NCBI GenBank assembly: GCA_012934845.2
Contig: WNNJ02003577.1
Coordinates: 124,001-188,000, forward strand
Length of the DNA: 64,000 bases
Source: Pomphorhynchus laevis
Lineage: Eukaryota > Acanthocephala > Palaeacanthocephala > Echinorhynchida > Pomphorhynchidae
Direction of reading: 5' to 3'
Positions 11,668 to 22,556 of the stretch are shown here, piece by piece; the first letter of the stretch is position 1; each line of letters begins with the position of its first letter. The translations under genes and the position numbers were made by a program. A model generated the notes under the pieces. The model did no database searches and had not been told where the DNA came from. It was given only the letters and a program-made list of their open reading frames with translations.

Positions 11668-11920
11668 TGTCGTTTTAAGTTATAAATACTATAACCACAA
11701 TCTTCTTCCATTTCAAATATAAAGTTATTATAGTTACGAAGAAGAAAATATCCTTTATTTGATAAAAATTTTATTTCGATAGCTCCTGCTATCATCATCA
11801 GGATTACAAAAAAATCATCATCCTGATGATGATAGCAGAAGCTATCGGAATATAGAATTTTTATCAAATAAAGGATATTTTCTTCTTATTCGTTCCTATA
11901 ATAACTATCTGTCGTTTTAA
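11668..11920. mobile_element. Fold-back element with ~90-bp arms and direct flanks
   Basis: The left arm (about 11720-11815, GAAGAAGAAAATATCCTTTA then ATTTGATAAAAATT) is the inverse of the right arm (about 11820-11908). The central loop is short. The phrase TGTCGTTTTAAGT occurs on both sides (about 11668 and 11909), consistent with a target duplication of about 13 bp in the host LINE. No ORF of its own. Confidence 0.65.
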
Positions 11921-13405
11921 GTATAATGCTTGTCGAAATCAGTATGCTTGGCTTCGAGCTAAGAAAATACTTATCTACGAATAAAAAATAATTAACTCAA
12001 TTCACTTAGCTCACAAAGTATTTTGGTCATATGTCCACAAAAGTAAATGTTTTAGGTCGCTTATATCGATGCTTAAGCTCGACGGTGAAATTATGGACTC
12101 TAGCGCAGAGATCGCAAACGTTTCTGTTAATAAATTTCTACTGGGAAATGACTATTGTCGCAATACATAATGAGTATCTTACAGCGAGCCAAACTGATAA
12201 ATCCAAATTAAGATGGTTTCACAAAATGTAAGTCGTGCTTATCCAATCTGTTTTATGCAAGAGAAGAGTGAATCGTTAGTTTCTGAGGGTATGGTTGTTG
12301 ATTGTATCTTCCTAGATTTCAGCAAGGCTTTTGATCGTATACGCCATTGTCATCTTTTAGAAATTTCGCTCAGAAATTAAATCATTAATGCAATTGTAGT
12401 GAATTGGATTAAAGAATTTTTGTCGCATGGATCATAGTATGTCCGCGTGGAATTGAAATTGTATTCATCTTGTAACATCAAATATGGTGTGACTTAAGGT
12501 TATGTTTTTGGCCTCTTCTCTTAAATATTTATTTAAACACATTCCTGGCTCAGTTTTAATGCAAGCACCACCTAGCTTTTGCTGATGATCTTAAGGTTGG
12601 GGCAAAATTGAATCAGAATTAGACTATTTACATTGCAGTTAGACTTCAATGTGATTCACAAATGAAGATGTCGCACTGATATTTATCTAACTCATGATAA
12701 GTGTATTCCCTTAAGATTTAGAAAGGGTATACTGTATTGTAGTTATTGGTTAGGATCCTGTTTGGTAAACTCAGTATCTTTCACATGTGATCTAGGTATC
12801 GGTGTTCAATCATCGTTGAAGGTACACGTGAACAATAATCGTATATGCTCTAAAAGCAGACGCTTTATGTGTATGATGAGACATTCGATTTGTTCATTGA
12901 ATATTAAGTACTTCGAGACATGTTCTTTACTTTAATAAGACATCATATAGAATATGGCATTCATGCCTCTTTTTCGTGTACCCAAAGCGAAATGAATTAT
13001 CTCGATAACATCCTTAGAAGTGGATCTAAGTTATGTACAACACTAGTTCGCATATCAAACGCAGAGCGTCTAATAAAGTTAGGTATGTACTCTATATGAC
13101 CTTGCCTACAATATCTGGACGTGATTATGATGTATAAGATTGTCAATTGTGATGAAGGATTCCCTAATGAGCGTGTAATTCTTAATAGACAGTTTTCAAC
13201 GTTGTCATAGTTTGTCTTAGAACCCCATATTATGGGAAATGCCCCAATATCGAACATGCTATCTGAATAGTTGTATACACAGATACGATCAAGATGGTTC
13301 AAAAATCAGTTCGCAATTGGATTGCTCTTCCTGATCGATGTCAGTTATTGATGAGCAGGCGAAATAGCCCTTGCGACTAAAGCCTTGTGTTGTAATAATA
13401 ATTAC

Positions 13406-13990
13406 GGATTGTCTAAACATGTTTGTAGATGAATAAGTGAATTTTTGAATATAATTATTTTCGCTGTTCGAGTTGGTGATTTTATTTCAGAATGGTACAA
13501 TCTCACTTGAGACGTTTCTCAAGGTTGTATTCTTAGTCCCACATTATTTAATATCTACATTAATGAAATCGTTGAAAATTTTACGTATAATTGCCTACTA
13601 TACGCTGATGATTTAAAACTGTGGTGCCCATTAGATTCAGTCAGTGATTGTTAAGCCCTCTGGTACTACAATCGGATTTGGATAAAATCGCAGGTGATTT
13701 GCATCCCATTGCCTAGTTATTAATGTGATAAATGTGAGCAAATGAGAATTGGTGGTCAACAATGTACTGCTGGGTAGTAAAAACCATTACTGCTGGGTGT
13801 TTAACAGTTGTACCGCTGGGTGATCAACAGCTGTACAACTGCGCAATTCAAGAAACGCCTCAAACTTAATGTCTTGGATTCTTGATTTTTCTATTCCATT
13901 TTGTTTTTATATTTATTTTTTATTTCAATGTGATGCTTTCATAGGAGTTTCGGCTCCATGAAATACACACCTACTACCTAACCTAGAACT
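13406..13990 (+). mobile_element. LINE A2 3' fragment
   Basis: Decayed RT ends are readable: YADDLKLW near 13600, and a C-terminus with QFKKRLKLN-like codons near 13840. A 3' UTR follows whose GATGTGATGCTT and GAGTTTCGGCTCC phrases match the A2 copy ending at about 30625. It follows directly on the (TAA)n end of the older family-A copy. Confidence 0.65.
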
Positions 13991-14880
13991 ACTAACGTAA
14001 AAAGTGTACCAAAGTCGAGACTGGTGTTGGACCCATAAATCAAATGAAGCCAACACTTATAAGAACCCTACTAACTCTTCGTTAGCATCAAAACTCTTCC
14101 TAACAAACTAGTGACCCAAATCATGCTTCCCGATATAGCTTCACATAATTCCATTAAAAATCATGTTAATACCATAAATCTAATCTCCTGAGATTAATAG
14201 CGATCGTAACTAGCACTCTACCCCCAAGAAGATCGAGTACCATAGTATCTGATCAAAATAGGCTTAACCACCACTCAAAATTTATCACCGACCAACCCTG
14301 AATACATCCCATAAGCAGTAAGTAAGGTTAATACATACCTAACAAATAAAACCAAAAATAGCAAACAATAATTACTCAATCTCCCTACTCTATAAACAAT
14401 CGTGACGCCAATAATAAAAATATATCACTACAATTATTGATCTAACATCTTTCCAATAACAAAACTCAAGCAATAGGTCTTAGACCTCAAACTCACATTA
14501 AATAACCCCTCGAAGCATCCCTCACCCCAATCTCCCAAGCCTTATCCTCAAGATTGCCAAATTAATAAAATATCAACTATTACCATCAACCCCACCACTT
14601 TGGGCACTTCTACCTTAACAACAATAAGTAACTATTATGCTAGATTCGATTACAAACATAACACCTCTATCTACCAATACCAACACCTTCAACACTAAAA
14701 ACTCAAACTCAAATCTGGACAGCTTCTTCAGCACAAACTTCCCCGTCAGATTGCTAGGATCACACCCAAATACAAAATAAATAAACAGCCAATTATTATA
14801 TAAACCAAAATCAAACCTACCTTAAATACCTTAAAAATATAGTTAAAGGCATCATACTAACCTAATATACCACATCTAGC
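13991..14880 (+). other. G-poor stretch, possibly upstream part of the Gypsy fossil
   Basis: The plus strand is strikingly poor in G and rich in A and C compared with all neighbours. I recognise no protein. Its position just upstream of readable Gypsy RT suggests it is the gag-to-pol part of that fossil, but this is inference only. Confidence 0.3.
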
Positions 14881-17800
14881 TGAAGCCCCATATTAAAAAC
14901 CAACACCACAGAAGTGAACCATGGGTCGAAATTCTCAAAACTTGACCAATATCATATTATCACCGAATATTCTTAGACGAACAATCAGGAAAATTACGAA
15001 TTTCATATATTATACGGGAATTTTCCGACACAATGTGCTGGTTATGGGTTTTAAGTCAGCCGCCAAAGAGACCCAACCAATTCTACAACACGTACTAAAG
15101 AGATGTAAAAACTGCCGCAACGGAGCAGACGATATATTGATATGGGAATAGGATACAGAAAACTATAAGAAGCCCTACGATAAGTATTAGAAACACTAAA
15201 TGCTCACGATTTTGCAATAGCTGATGACAAATGTGTTTCAACCGAGATGAACTCGCATTTAGCGGGTTCATAGTTAGCAAGCAGGGTGTAATAAATACAG
15301 TCAAAACTTGAGACTGTAAGACATTTCAAACGAAGGAACACTGTTTCAAAAACTTAAAGGCGTTAAATAATGTTTAGGTGCACTTTCACACTTTGACCTG
15401 AACTTACCAACGTATATCATCAAAGATACCAGCCCTGTAGGACTCGGATCAATATTGTGTCAACAACGTCCATCAGAACTGAAGCTATGCGTCACGAAGT
15501 TTTACTGAAACTGAACGTAAATATTATCAGCTGGAAAGGGAGATGCTTGTTAGTGTATGAAAGATTTTACATGTACTATATGGATAAGACTTTACGATTT
15601 GCACATACCATTAATATTTAATATTAACATTTAAACCGTCAGGACAACACTAGGCGCGGATAATGCGGTAAGCATTGCGACACTAACAGTATAGATATCA
15701 CTGAAAATCCTACGAACATCATGTCCAGAAAACTAAATCCATTCAACAAGCTAATATAGGAAAAAGAAGAAATTCCTAAAGAATTTGTAAATAATACAAT
15801 AGCGTATTAAGTTCGAAAGCCTAATCGTAAACAGAGCTCATAGACACGTTATCACATGGCCCGATATTTAATGCCTTGAAGAAAGCTCTCAAAAGAAATG
15901 AGAAATTGGATGGCCTTATCCTACAAGACTATTGACGAATTTGAGAAGAATTAACAGTCAAAACGGGGAATTGAACGAGAATTGTGATACCGATGCTTCG
16001 TCGGGACAAGATAATAAAAATCGGACACGACACATATGGCAGAATCAAAAACCAAAGGAATGTTGAGGAGTCATGTATGGTGGCCAAAGATGGAAACACG
16101 GGCAAAACGAAAACAGAACATGTGTCAGATTGCATGCACAAGTATAAGCACGTATAATCTTCCGTTGATAATGTTAGAAATACACATCCTTGGAAAACGT
16201 TTACATTGACATTTGTGGATCATTTCCAAGTAGGGATTTTCTTATAACCGTCATCGATGCCGGGTAACGGCGGCTAGAAGTACATATCTCAAAATCAAAT
16301 GCTACAAGTCTAGCAATCAAGTTTTTTAAGGATGCATATGCTTATTTACAGACTCTTTGATGATTTTTGTAACTAATGAGGATCAATCACCGAAAAACAA
16401 CACCATTTAATCCGCTAGCAAATAAAGAAATTAAAAAAATTCGATCCACATCAAAAGTCATCAAGATAGCTCAATTTGGGAAGTGTAGCGCGCTTCCCTA
16501 ATTTGAGAAGCGCGCTACAAAAAATTTTATTTCGCTATAGTAACAGCCATCACATGATGACAAGAAGTACTCCATCACGATTACTTTTTGGACGTAACAT
16601 GTACACAAAGCTTGCGATAGTGAGTCAACCGCTATTTAACATGTAATGATCATAGGGAAAAGTTACAAGCGTACAGTATAATTATATTCCAGATTTTTCC
16701 TGTCAGTTCCAGATTTTTCCTGTCAATTCCAGATTTTTCCTGTCTGTTCCAGATTTTTTCTGTCAGTTCCAGATTTTTCCTGCCAGTTCCACTCGCTACG
16801 CTTGCGGATTGAGCTTAATCTCTTGATAAAAGATCATGCCAAGAAAATATCGATCTCACATACCCGTTGCTGATCACGCATCTTCTACATCAGAATGCAA
16901 TGATCGTTATACAAGTTTGGAAGTTCGATGTGATTGTAAAGATTGTGACGTATGGACCCTTGTTCGAGTTAAAATATCTAAACGTTAGGTGTATCAAAGT
17001 AAACCGTTTACATGTGGTTTTTGTGCATCAGCAAAACTTTCACAGATATCCTGCTCCTCCACTTCTGTCTCACATACGACTACTCAGACCGATACTGTTT
17101 TTGACGTTTCCCTCGCATCAACACCTGACTTCGCATCGTATAATCCCATTCTTGAACCTTCTCTTACACACACTCCTCGTTCAACTTACGATAAAACTTC
17201 CATTCATCTTCATCATCCTAGCAAGTCAAACAGTAAAGCTGGCCATCTCATACCTCCTATTTCCTATTTCACCCCCATCTAAATGCATCTAATACTCCTT
17301 TCTTAGCTTCACGTACTCCATACTCTACCTCCCCAGTACCACTTCTCAATAATTTACATCCTTCCGTCAAAATCATCCCAGTAACATCTCCCATCCACCG
17401 ATTCGACAAACTACTTCTGTCACATGGTCCAACTTATCTTCACTCTCTATCGAGCCTCCATGTCATTCCCACTTCTAACTGCTCTTTAGCCTCTACTCAT
17501 ACTAGTTCTGTCCGTCCACCACATCCACGTAATCGTTTTCCTTCGCGCGATCGCTGTATTATCATATCTAACTTAAAACTTCCGAATGTGCTTCTCAATA
17601 ATCTCGCATCGATGATGATGTATCTGCTTTCAGTTCTTTCCTAGCAACCATTCTTCCTGATGATAATCCATCCCTCTTCAATAATATCGCTCCTGTATCT
17701 TTGATCCGTTTAAACAAATCCACTAAATCCAATCATCTCAGTCATCCACTCCTAAAAATCGTTTTCCGACATAGTTCACATGCATCCTTGGTACTCTTCC

Positions 17801-20800
17801 ATCGTTTTAAACTTCTTACCACTTTGTCTACTTGTCGTATCTTTCCTGACCGCTCACTTTCTGATATTGCCCAACTCAATTTAGCTCGCATTGAGAAACA
17901 TCGACGTGAAACAAACATCATCTTATCTCCGTCAAATCAATGGAAATTTTCACGTCGTACACACGAGGCCGAAAATTCGATGACGCCCCATCTCTCCTCT
18001 GTCTTATCCTGAAGCATCTTGATCATACTTTTCGTCTTAGTATTTTCAACACTCGCTCCATTCTTCATAAAGCTGATCTGCTCCTTGATATCTTCGATCA
18101 ATTATCTATCGATATTCTCTGCATTACCAAAATCATGGCACTCTGAGGATTGGATATTTGTCGTCTATGTCGCTCAGGTTGTTCTCTGGTTGAAGCATCT
18201 CGTCCAATTATCTCTTCCACATCTACTGTTTCTAACCATGGCGGTATTGTTCCATTGCTCGTCACCCAACGTCTGCGTAAAATTAACACAAACATCAATT
18301 AAACTTCGTTCGAATTACTCATATGCAGATTATCCACTCCTTTTCCTATAGAACTTGTGATTATATAACGTCCAGGCTCAGCCGCCCCTTCATGTATGTT
18401 CTTTAACGACCTTGCCGATCTTCTTTCTCACTGTTCATTGTCTTATACTCCTTCTTTTGTTCTCGGTGACTTTAACATTCGTCTTGATCGTCCAGCTGAC
18501 TCTGACTCTATCACTCTAACTAATCTTTTTCTGATTTTAACTATAAATTACTTTCAACAAGCCCAACTCATATTCTCGGCGGTGCTCTCGACATCATTGC
18601 TGTTCCTAACTGCTTCAATGACTATACCTCCTTGTCAATTACTGATCCTGGTTTGTCCGATCATTTCCTTGTCACACTTACTCTTACTCGTCCCCATTCC
18701 CATCCTCCTTCTCCGCCTCCAACATTAGCTACTCCAAGTCGACCTGGGAAACTTCTCGATATCCCTATTCTCTGTTCTGCCTTTACTAAATTCTTCACTC
18801 TTTACGCTTCCACTTAACTATCTTTCTCCTGGTGATCTCTGCATTCTGTTTGATTCTGAACTTACGTCGATCCTCAATCACCTTCTACCTATTCGACCAC
18901 GACGTTTTCAGCGCTTGCGCCATGCTCCCTGGTTCGATTCCGACTGTAGTCTTTCTAAGCGTCGACTCCGTCACTCTTTTCGTGTGTTTAATTGTTTATT
19001 TTCAACGTTCTCCAAACTCACTCACTCCAAATCTACGTACTTCATCTCTTTCTCTTCGCCGTTCCTATCTCATTCTTATGCGTACTAAGCGTACTCTCTT
19101 TTGGCGAAATCAACTCGAGTCATCTTCCAACTCTAAATCTCATTGGAAAATCTTAAACTCAATTGTTTCACGATCATCTACCCCTTGTAATATAAATCCT
19201 GATGAATTTTCTTCTTATCTACAATCTAAGCTATCTAATTTACTTTATCTTCTACACATATGGCCCTCGTATCCTCTTTTCTCTTTAAATACTTCCCTCC
19301 CAGAGCTATTTTACATTATTCCTGTTTCGTCTGATGAAGTTTCTTCGGTTCTTCTGTCATTAGCTAATAAAACATCTCATTCTGACCCAATTTCCACTCA
19401 CTTGCTTAAAAAAATCTGCTCATCTATCTCACCCTTCCTAACCACTTTGTTCAACTTGTCTATCCGCAGCGTCACATTTCCTTCCAACTGGAAATGCGCA
19501 ATTGTTCGCCCTCTCCTCAAAAACCAATTTCTCGACCCCTAACTATCATCTTCATACCGTACAATCTCACTTATCCCAACCCTCTCAAAACCCTTGAGCG
19601 TCTTGTTCTCAAGCAAATTAATGCATATCTATTTTCCTCCAACTTCTTTCCTCCCTTCCAAGCTGCTTTTCGCTCTAATCACTCTACTGAAATTGCATGT
19701 CTTAAAGTTTATAATGACTTACTCATCTCGCGCGATCAAAAATTATGTAGTGTCATAGTTTCTCTTGATCTATCATCTGCTTTTGACATCGTCGATCACT
19801 CGATTCTTCTCCGTCGTCTTCGTCATGATAATAGCTTATCTGTACCCACTGTAGCTTGTTATATATATCAAACCGTACATTTCTCGTTTGATCTGACTTT
19901 TCTCTTTCCCATCCTTCTTCATCCCATCTGGTGTTCCACAAGGCTCCGTATTAGGAGCCTTGTGGAACACCTTTGCTTTTCTCTCTTATCGGTGATTTGT
20001 CTTCTATTTCTCATAAATTTAACTTCCATGTTATGCATTATGCTGATGACATTCTCATCTATACTCATGCACCTGCATATCGTACTCCTGATCTTAGTGT
20101 TTCTGCTTCCAACTGTACTGTCTCAATTTTCAATAATATTTCTTCTCTTCGTTTTACTCTAAATCCTAATAAATCCAAAATAATGAGGATCCTTCCTCGA
20201 CACCCCGGCTTAGAACCCCTCTCTGTATCATTAAATTCTACAATTCTTCCTATCGTTAATAATCTCGTTTCTCTAGTCTTCTATTTCAACAAACGACTTT
20301 AACTTAAACCTTACGTTAGAGATCAAGTACGCTCATCTATATTGATTATCCGCACCATTCGTCAAATTCGTCCATTGATCGCAATCAACCTCAATGCCGT
20401 GTTTCAAACGCCAAATCCAATCAAATTTAAACAATTTAATTGATTTACCTGCTTGACCTTTGCTGTATTTTTTTCAGCTTGTGGACATGTAAGCGTGCAG
20501 TTAGCACGCATTTACCACGTTAGATAAATTATTATTGTTGTTATAGGGAAGCGTGTGAAAGAGACAGCTTGGCATAGCTCTCTCTATTTCACTTTATCTT
20601 GGGGGATAAAGTACTTATACAGCAACGAGCGAACAACAAATTGTCCTCTAAATTAAATCCCAACAAGTGAGAAATCGTGCTCATTAAATTCACGGATGCT
20701 ATACTGAAGAGAGGCAAAAAAGAGATTCAAAGGAGCCTGGAGCAACTAAGGAAAATAGATGATGAACATTAACGGAACGACGAAACCTCGGAAATAGATA

Positions 20801-21010
20801 GCTTGCCAAGTATAGCGACGCTAGACAAATAAAGACGCTGACAGAAACGACAATTAGTGTGGTGGAAACGAAGAGCATACCATAAAACTTGGCCGGGACA
20901 AATTACAGCTCGAGGAAATCATTAATTCTAAGAACGCGTTAGGCTTTTCACAATGGATTAACCCAGGAGACAAATCTGAAGGCCTGCAAGATATCTCCAC
21001 AAAGATTGAA
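14881..21010 (+). mobile_element. Fossil Ty3/Gypsy pol region, split by a B2 LINE
   Basis: Parts recognisable in order are reverse transcriptase (FKSAAKETQPILQHVL and DDILI, about 15045-15150), RNase H (about 15430-15600), integrase with KTKGMLRSHVWWPKMET (about 16040-16100) and TPSRLLFGRN (about 16570-16610). After the inserted B2 element (16686-20541) comes the C-terminal GDKVLIQQRANNKLS region (about 20600-20660). It is an old, heavily broken copy with many breaks. Long terminal repeats were not identified. Confidence 0.7.
16686..20541 (+). mobile_element. LINE B2, copy 1, almost full length with broken frames
   Basis: It begins with five tandem ~20-bp monomers (TTCCAGATTTTTCCTGTCAG, 16687-16790). 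ORF1 follows from ATG 16836, with a PHD-like finger (CDCKDCDVW, then FTCGFC near 17015). Endonuclease phrases include FNTRSILHKADLLLDIF near 18050 and LGDFNIRLDR near 18460. RT phrases are EIACLKVYNDLLISRD, LDLSSAFDIVDHSILL (about 19765-19810) and HYADDILIY (about 20035). The 3' UTR hairpin is near 20490-20510 and the tail is ATTATTATTG. I see at least eight frame breaks. It is inserted in the Gypsy fossil, so it is younger than that. Confidence 0.85.
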
Positions 21011-21386
21011 AATCGGATCGACATGTAACGACTTGAGATGATTAATAAATTTTTAATTGATGATACTAGTTAGCTATCGAAAATTCGATTTCAATAAAAT
21101 TCTATTCACTCTCTCCTTTGATCAGTTAATAATTTTTATGAGTGACAACAAATTTATAGAATTTTTCTATTAATATTTAAATAAGTAATATTAAGTTATT
21201 ATATTAATATTAAAATAAGTTTTTACTGAAAATACATAAACATTGTCTATGGCTTTTATGAAATTATGATTTAATTGCGTTATTTTTGAGATTACTAAAC
21301 TACTTAAATGTCTTGTACGGCTATATGATAACAACAGTATCCAGAAACATATTTGCCTGTTTTAATAAAGTCACAATGTCTCGTTT
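21011..21386. other. AT-rich spacer, no gene seen
   Basis: The spacer between the Gypsy fossil and the 3' end of the bL19m gene. No coding or repeat signal was recognised. Confidence 0.6.
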
Positions 21387-22322
21387 TTATTTAGTATTTA
21401 TAGTATCTGGTAATTTTCGTATACGTTTTAGTCTCCCTGTTTTCTGTTCAGCGTCCATTGTTATTTGCTGTGTTCGAATAGATTTACTATATTCATCAGC
21501 AATCTTATTTACATCATTGTCTGGAATTTGCATTCTGTAATGTTTCATTATGTCAAATTGTTTCCATGGCTTGCTAAACTTACGGACCGCTTCCTTCTTG
21601 GCTCGGCTAAGGTAGGTATCATCGATTGTAAATCCTCTCAGTCCTTCTACCATATGCCATTTACGTTGCCAAGGAGGAGGGTTTAAAGGTACTTTTATTG
21701 AATTAAGGCAAATATTCAAATCGTCCATCTTATGCTGCCGTTCGATAGTTGATTCCCGTTCATAATCAAAACTAACAGTCGAATACTCTGGAGGACAATC
21801 TCTTAGATAGAATAGTTGTTGATCTAATCGTATTTCTAGTTTGAGTACCTCAATCTTTTGAATACAAGGATTGTATAAATCGAAGCGAAGTTCAATTCCA
21901 ACACCTTCAATAACGTTACGAAGAATGAAAAAATGACGTAAGCCGTGACCGGAACGACAGATACATATTCCTACAAAACGATTTATTTTATTGGGGGCGT
22001 ATGGGTCTGCGGACTCAACGGCTATTATTGACCCCACATAGAACAACGGTATGTCAATTTGAGCTCGTCGTTGGATCATATCTTTACGCTCTAATTTCTC
22101 AGCTAGGTAATCCCGAAAGTATTGTGTTGGATTTGGAATAAAATCTTGATGAGTATATCTGAATTTATCGTTAAAATTAGTGTTTTTGATTAGAATGTCA
22201 TCTGGTACATTGTTCTTTCTATGAATTTCTACTAATGCATTGTTAATACTTCCAAGTTGTTTATATCGCCTTAAAATTGCGATGTTACTATTACAAATAA
22301 GTAAAGATTTTATCTTTTGCAT
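21387..22322 (-). CDS. MRPL19: Mitochondrial large-subunit ribosomal protein bL19m
   Basis: A single uninterrupted frame of 311 codons plus TAA, close to the 292 residues of the human protein. The N-terminal third is basic and variable, as expected for a mitochondrial import signal followed by a species-specific extension. The bL19 core is at about residues 95-190: FYVGSIIAVESADP, then FVGICICRSGHGL, FFILRNVIEGVGIELRFDLY, LEIRLDQQLFYLRDCPPEYS. The C-terminal part (PPPWQRKW, PWKQFDIMKHY) matches the animal mitochondrial extension. The ATG at 22322-22320 is chosen; the frame is open one codon further upstream only to a TTG. The bases over the stop codon read AAATAAA, so the poly(A) signal may overlap it. 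It has no introns and is flanked by mobile DNA. Confidence 0.92.
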   Translation of the reverse strand: MQKIKSLLICNSNIAILRRYKQLGSINNALVEIHRKNNVPDDILIKNTNFNDKFRYTHQDFIPNPTQYFRDYLAEKLERKDMIQRRAQIDIPLFYVGSIIAVESADPYAPNKINRFVGICICRSGHGLRHFFILRNVIEGVGIELRFDLYNPCIQKIEVLKLEIRLDQQLFYLRDCPPEYSTVSFDYERESTIERQHKMDDLNICLNSIKVPLNPPPWQRKWHMVEGLRGFTIDDTYLSRAKKEAVRKFSKPWKQFDIMKHYRMQIPDNDVNKIADEYSKSIRTQQITMDAEQKTGRLKRIRKLPDTINTK

Positions 22323-22465
22323 CAAGACAATATTTTTAATTCGACGTTAAAATTATAACATCTAAATATTAAGGTAGTTGATCAAATACATAAAAGCAAA
22401 AGATAATAATTAAATTTATTAATTTTTAAAAACTTAATTAAATTTAAATCTGGTCCTCCTATCGC

Positions 22466-22556
22466 TAAAGGAGGACCAGTTAAAGGAATACCTTGAAGAG
22501 CGCGAGATCAAAGACATTGTGAAGAAGCACTCCAAATCCATCCAGTATCCTATTTA
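22466..22556 (+). pseudogene. HSP90 C-terminal-region fragment, part 1
   Basis: The plus strand reads LKEDQLKEYLEEREIKDIV then KKHSKSIQYPI. This is the HSP90 segment just after the N-terminal ATPase domain (family form LKEDQ.EYLEE+RIK..VKKHS.FI.YPI). Nothing of HSP90 is visible upstream. The reading stops where the B1 LINE starts and resumes at 25153. Immediately upstream, 22451-22460 is the exact inverse of 22471-22480. Confidence 0.75.

Larger units (their letters stand above)
9640..13405 (+). mobile_element. Old family-A LINE carrying three later insertions
   Basis: Pieces of the family-A proteins occur in order. There is an ORF1 zinc-finger region near 9640-9830. Endonuclease phrases lie at about 10400-10960 (DIFAIS, GVALYV). 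The EN-RT linker is at about 11040-11300, FWSYV at about 12020, an RT block with FLDFSKAFDRI at about 12310 and LAFADDLKV at about 12570. The (TAA)n-type tail lies near 13395-13405. Reading frames are broken many times. A PLE piece (about 9955-10265), a B2 3' end (11313-11640) and a fold-back element (11668-11920) interrupt it, so this copy predates all three. Confidence 0.7.

Noticed and set aside
11775-11860. CTGATGATGATAGC in the fold-back loop as a hammerhead
   Set aside because: A stem II can be drawn, but the following segment is GGAA rather than GAAA, and no cleavage triplet or stem I follows.
15929-16141. 70-codon frame on the minus strand
   Set aside because: It is antisense to the integrase part of the Gypsy fossil.
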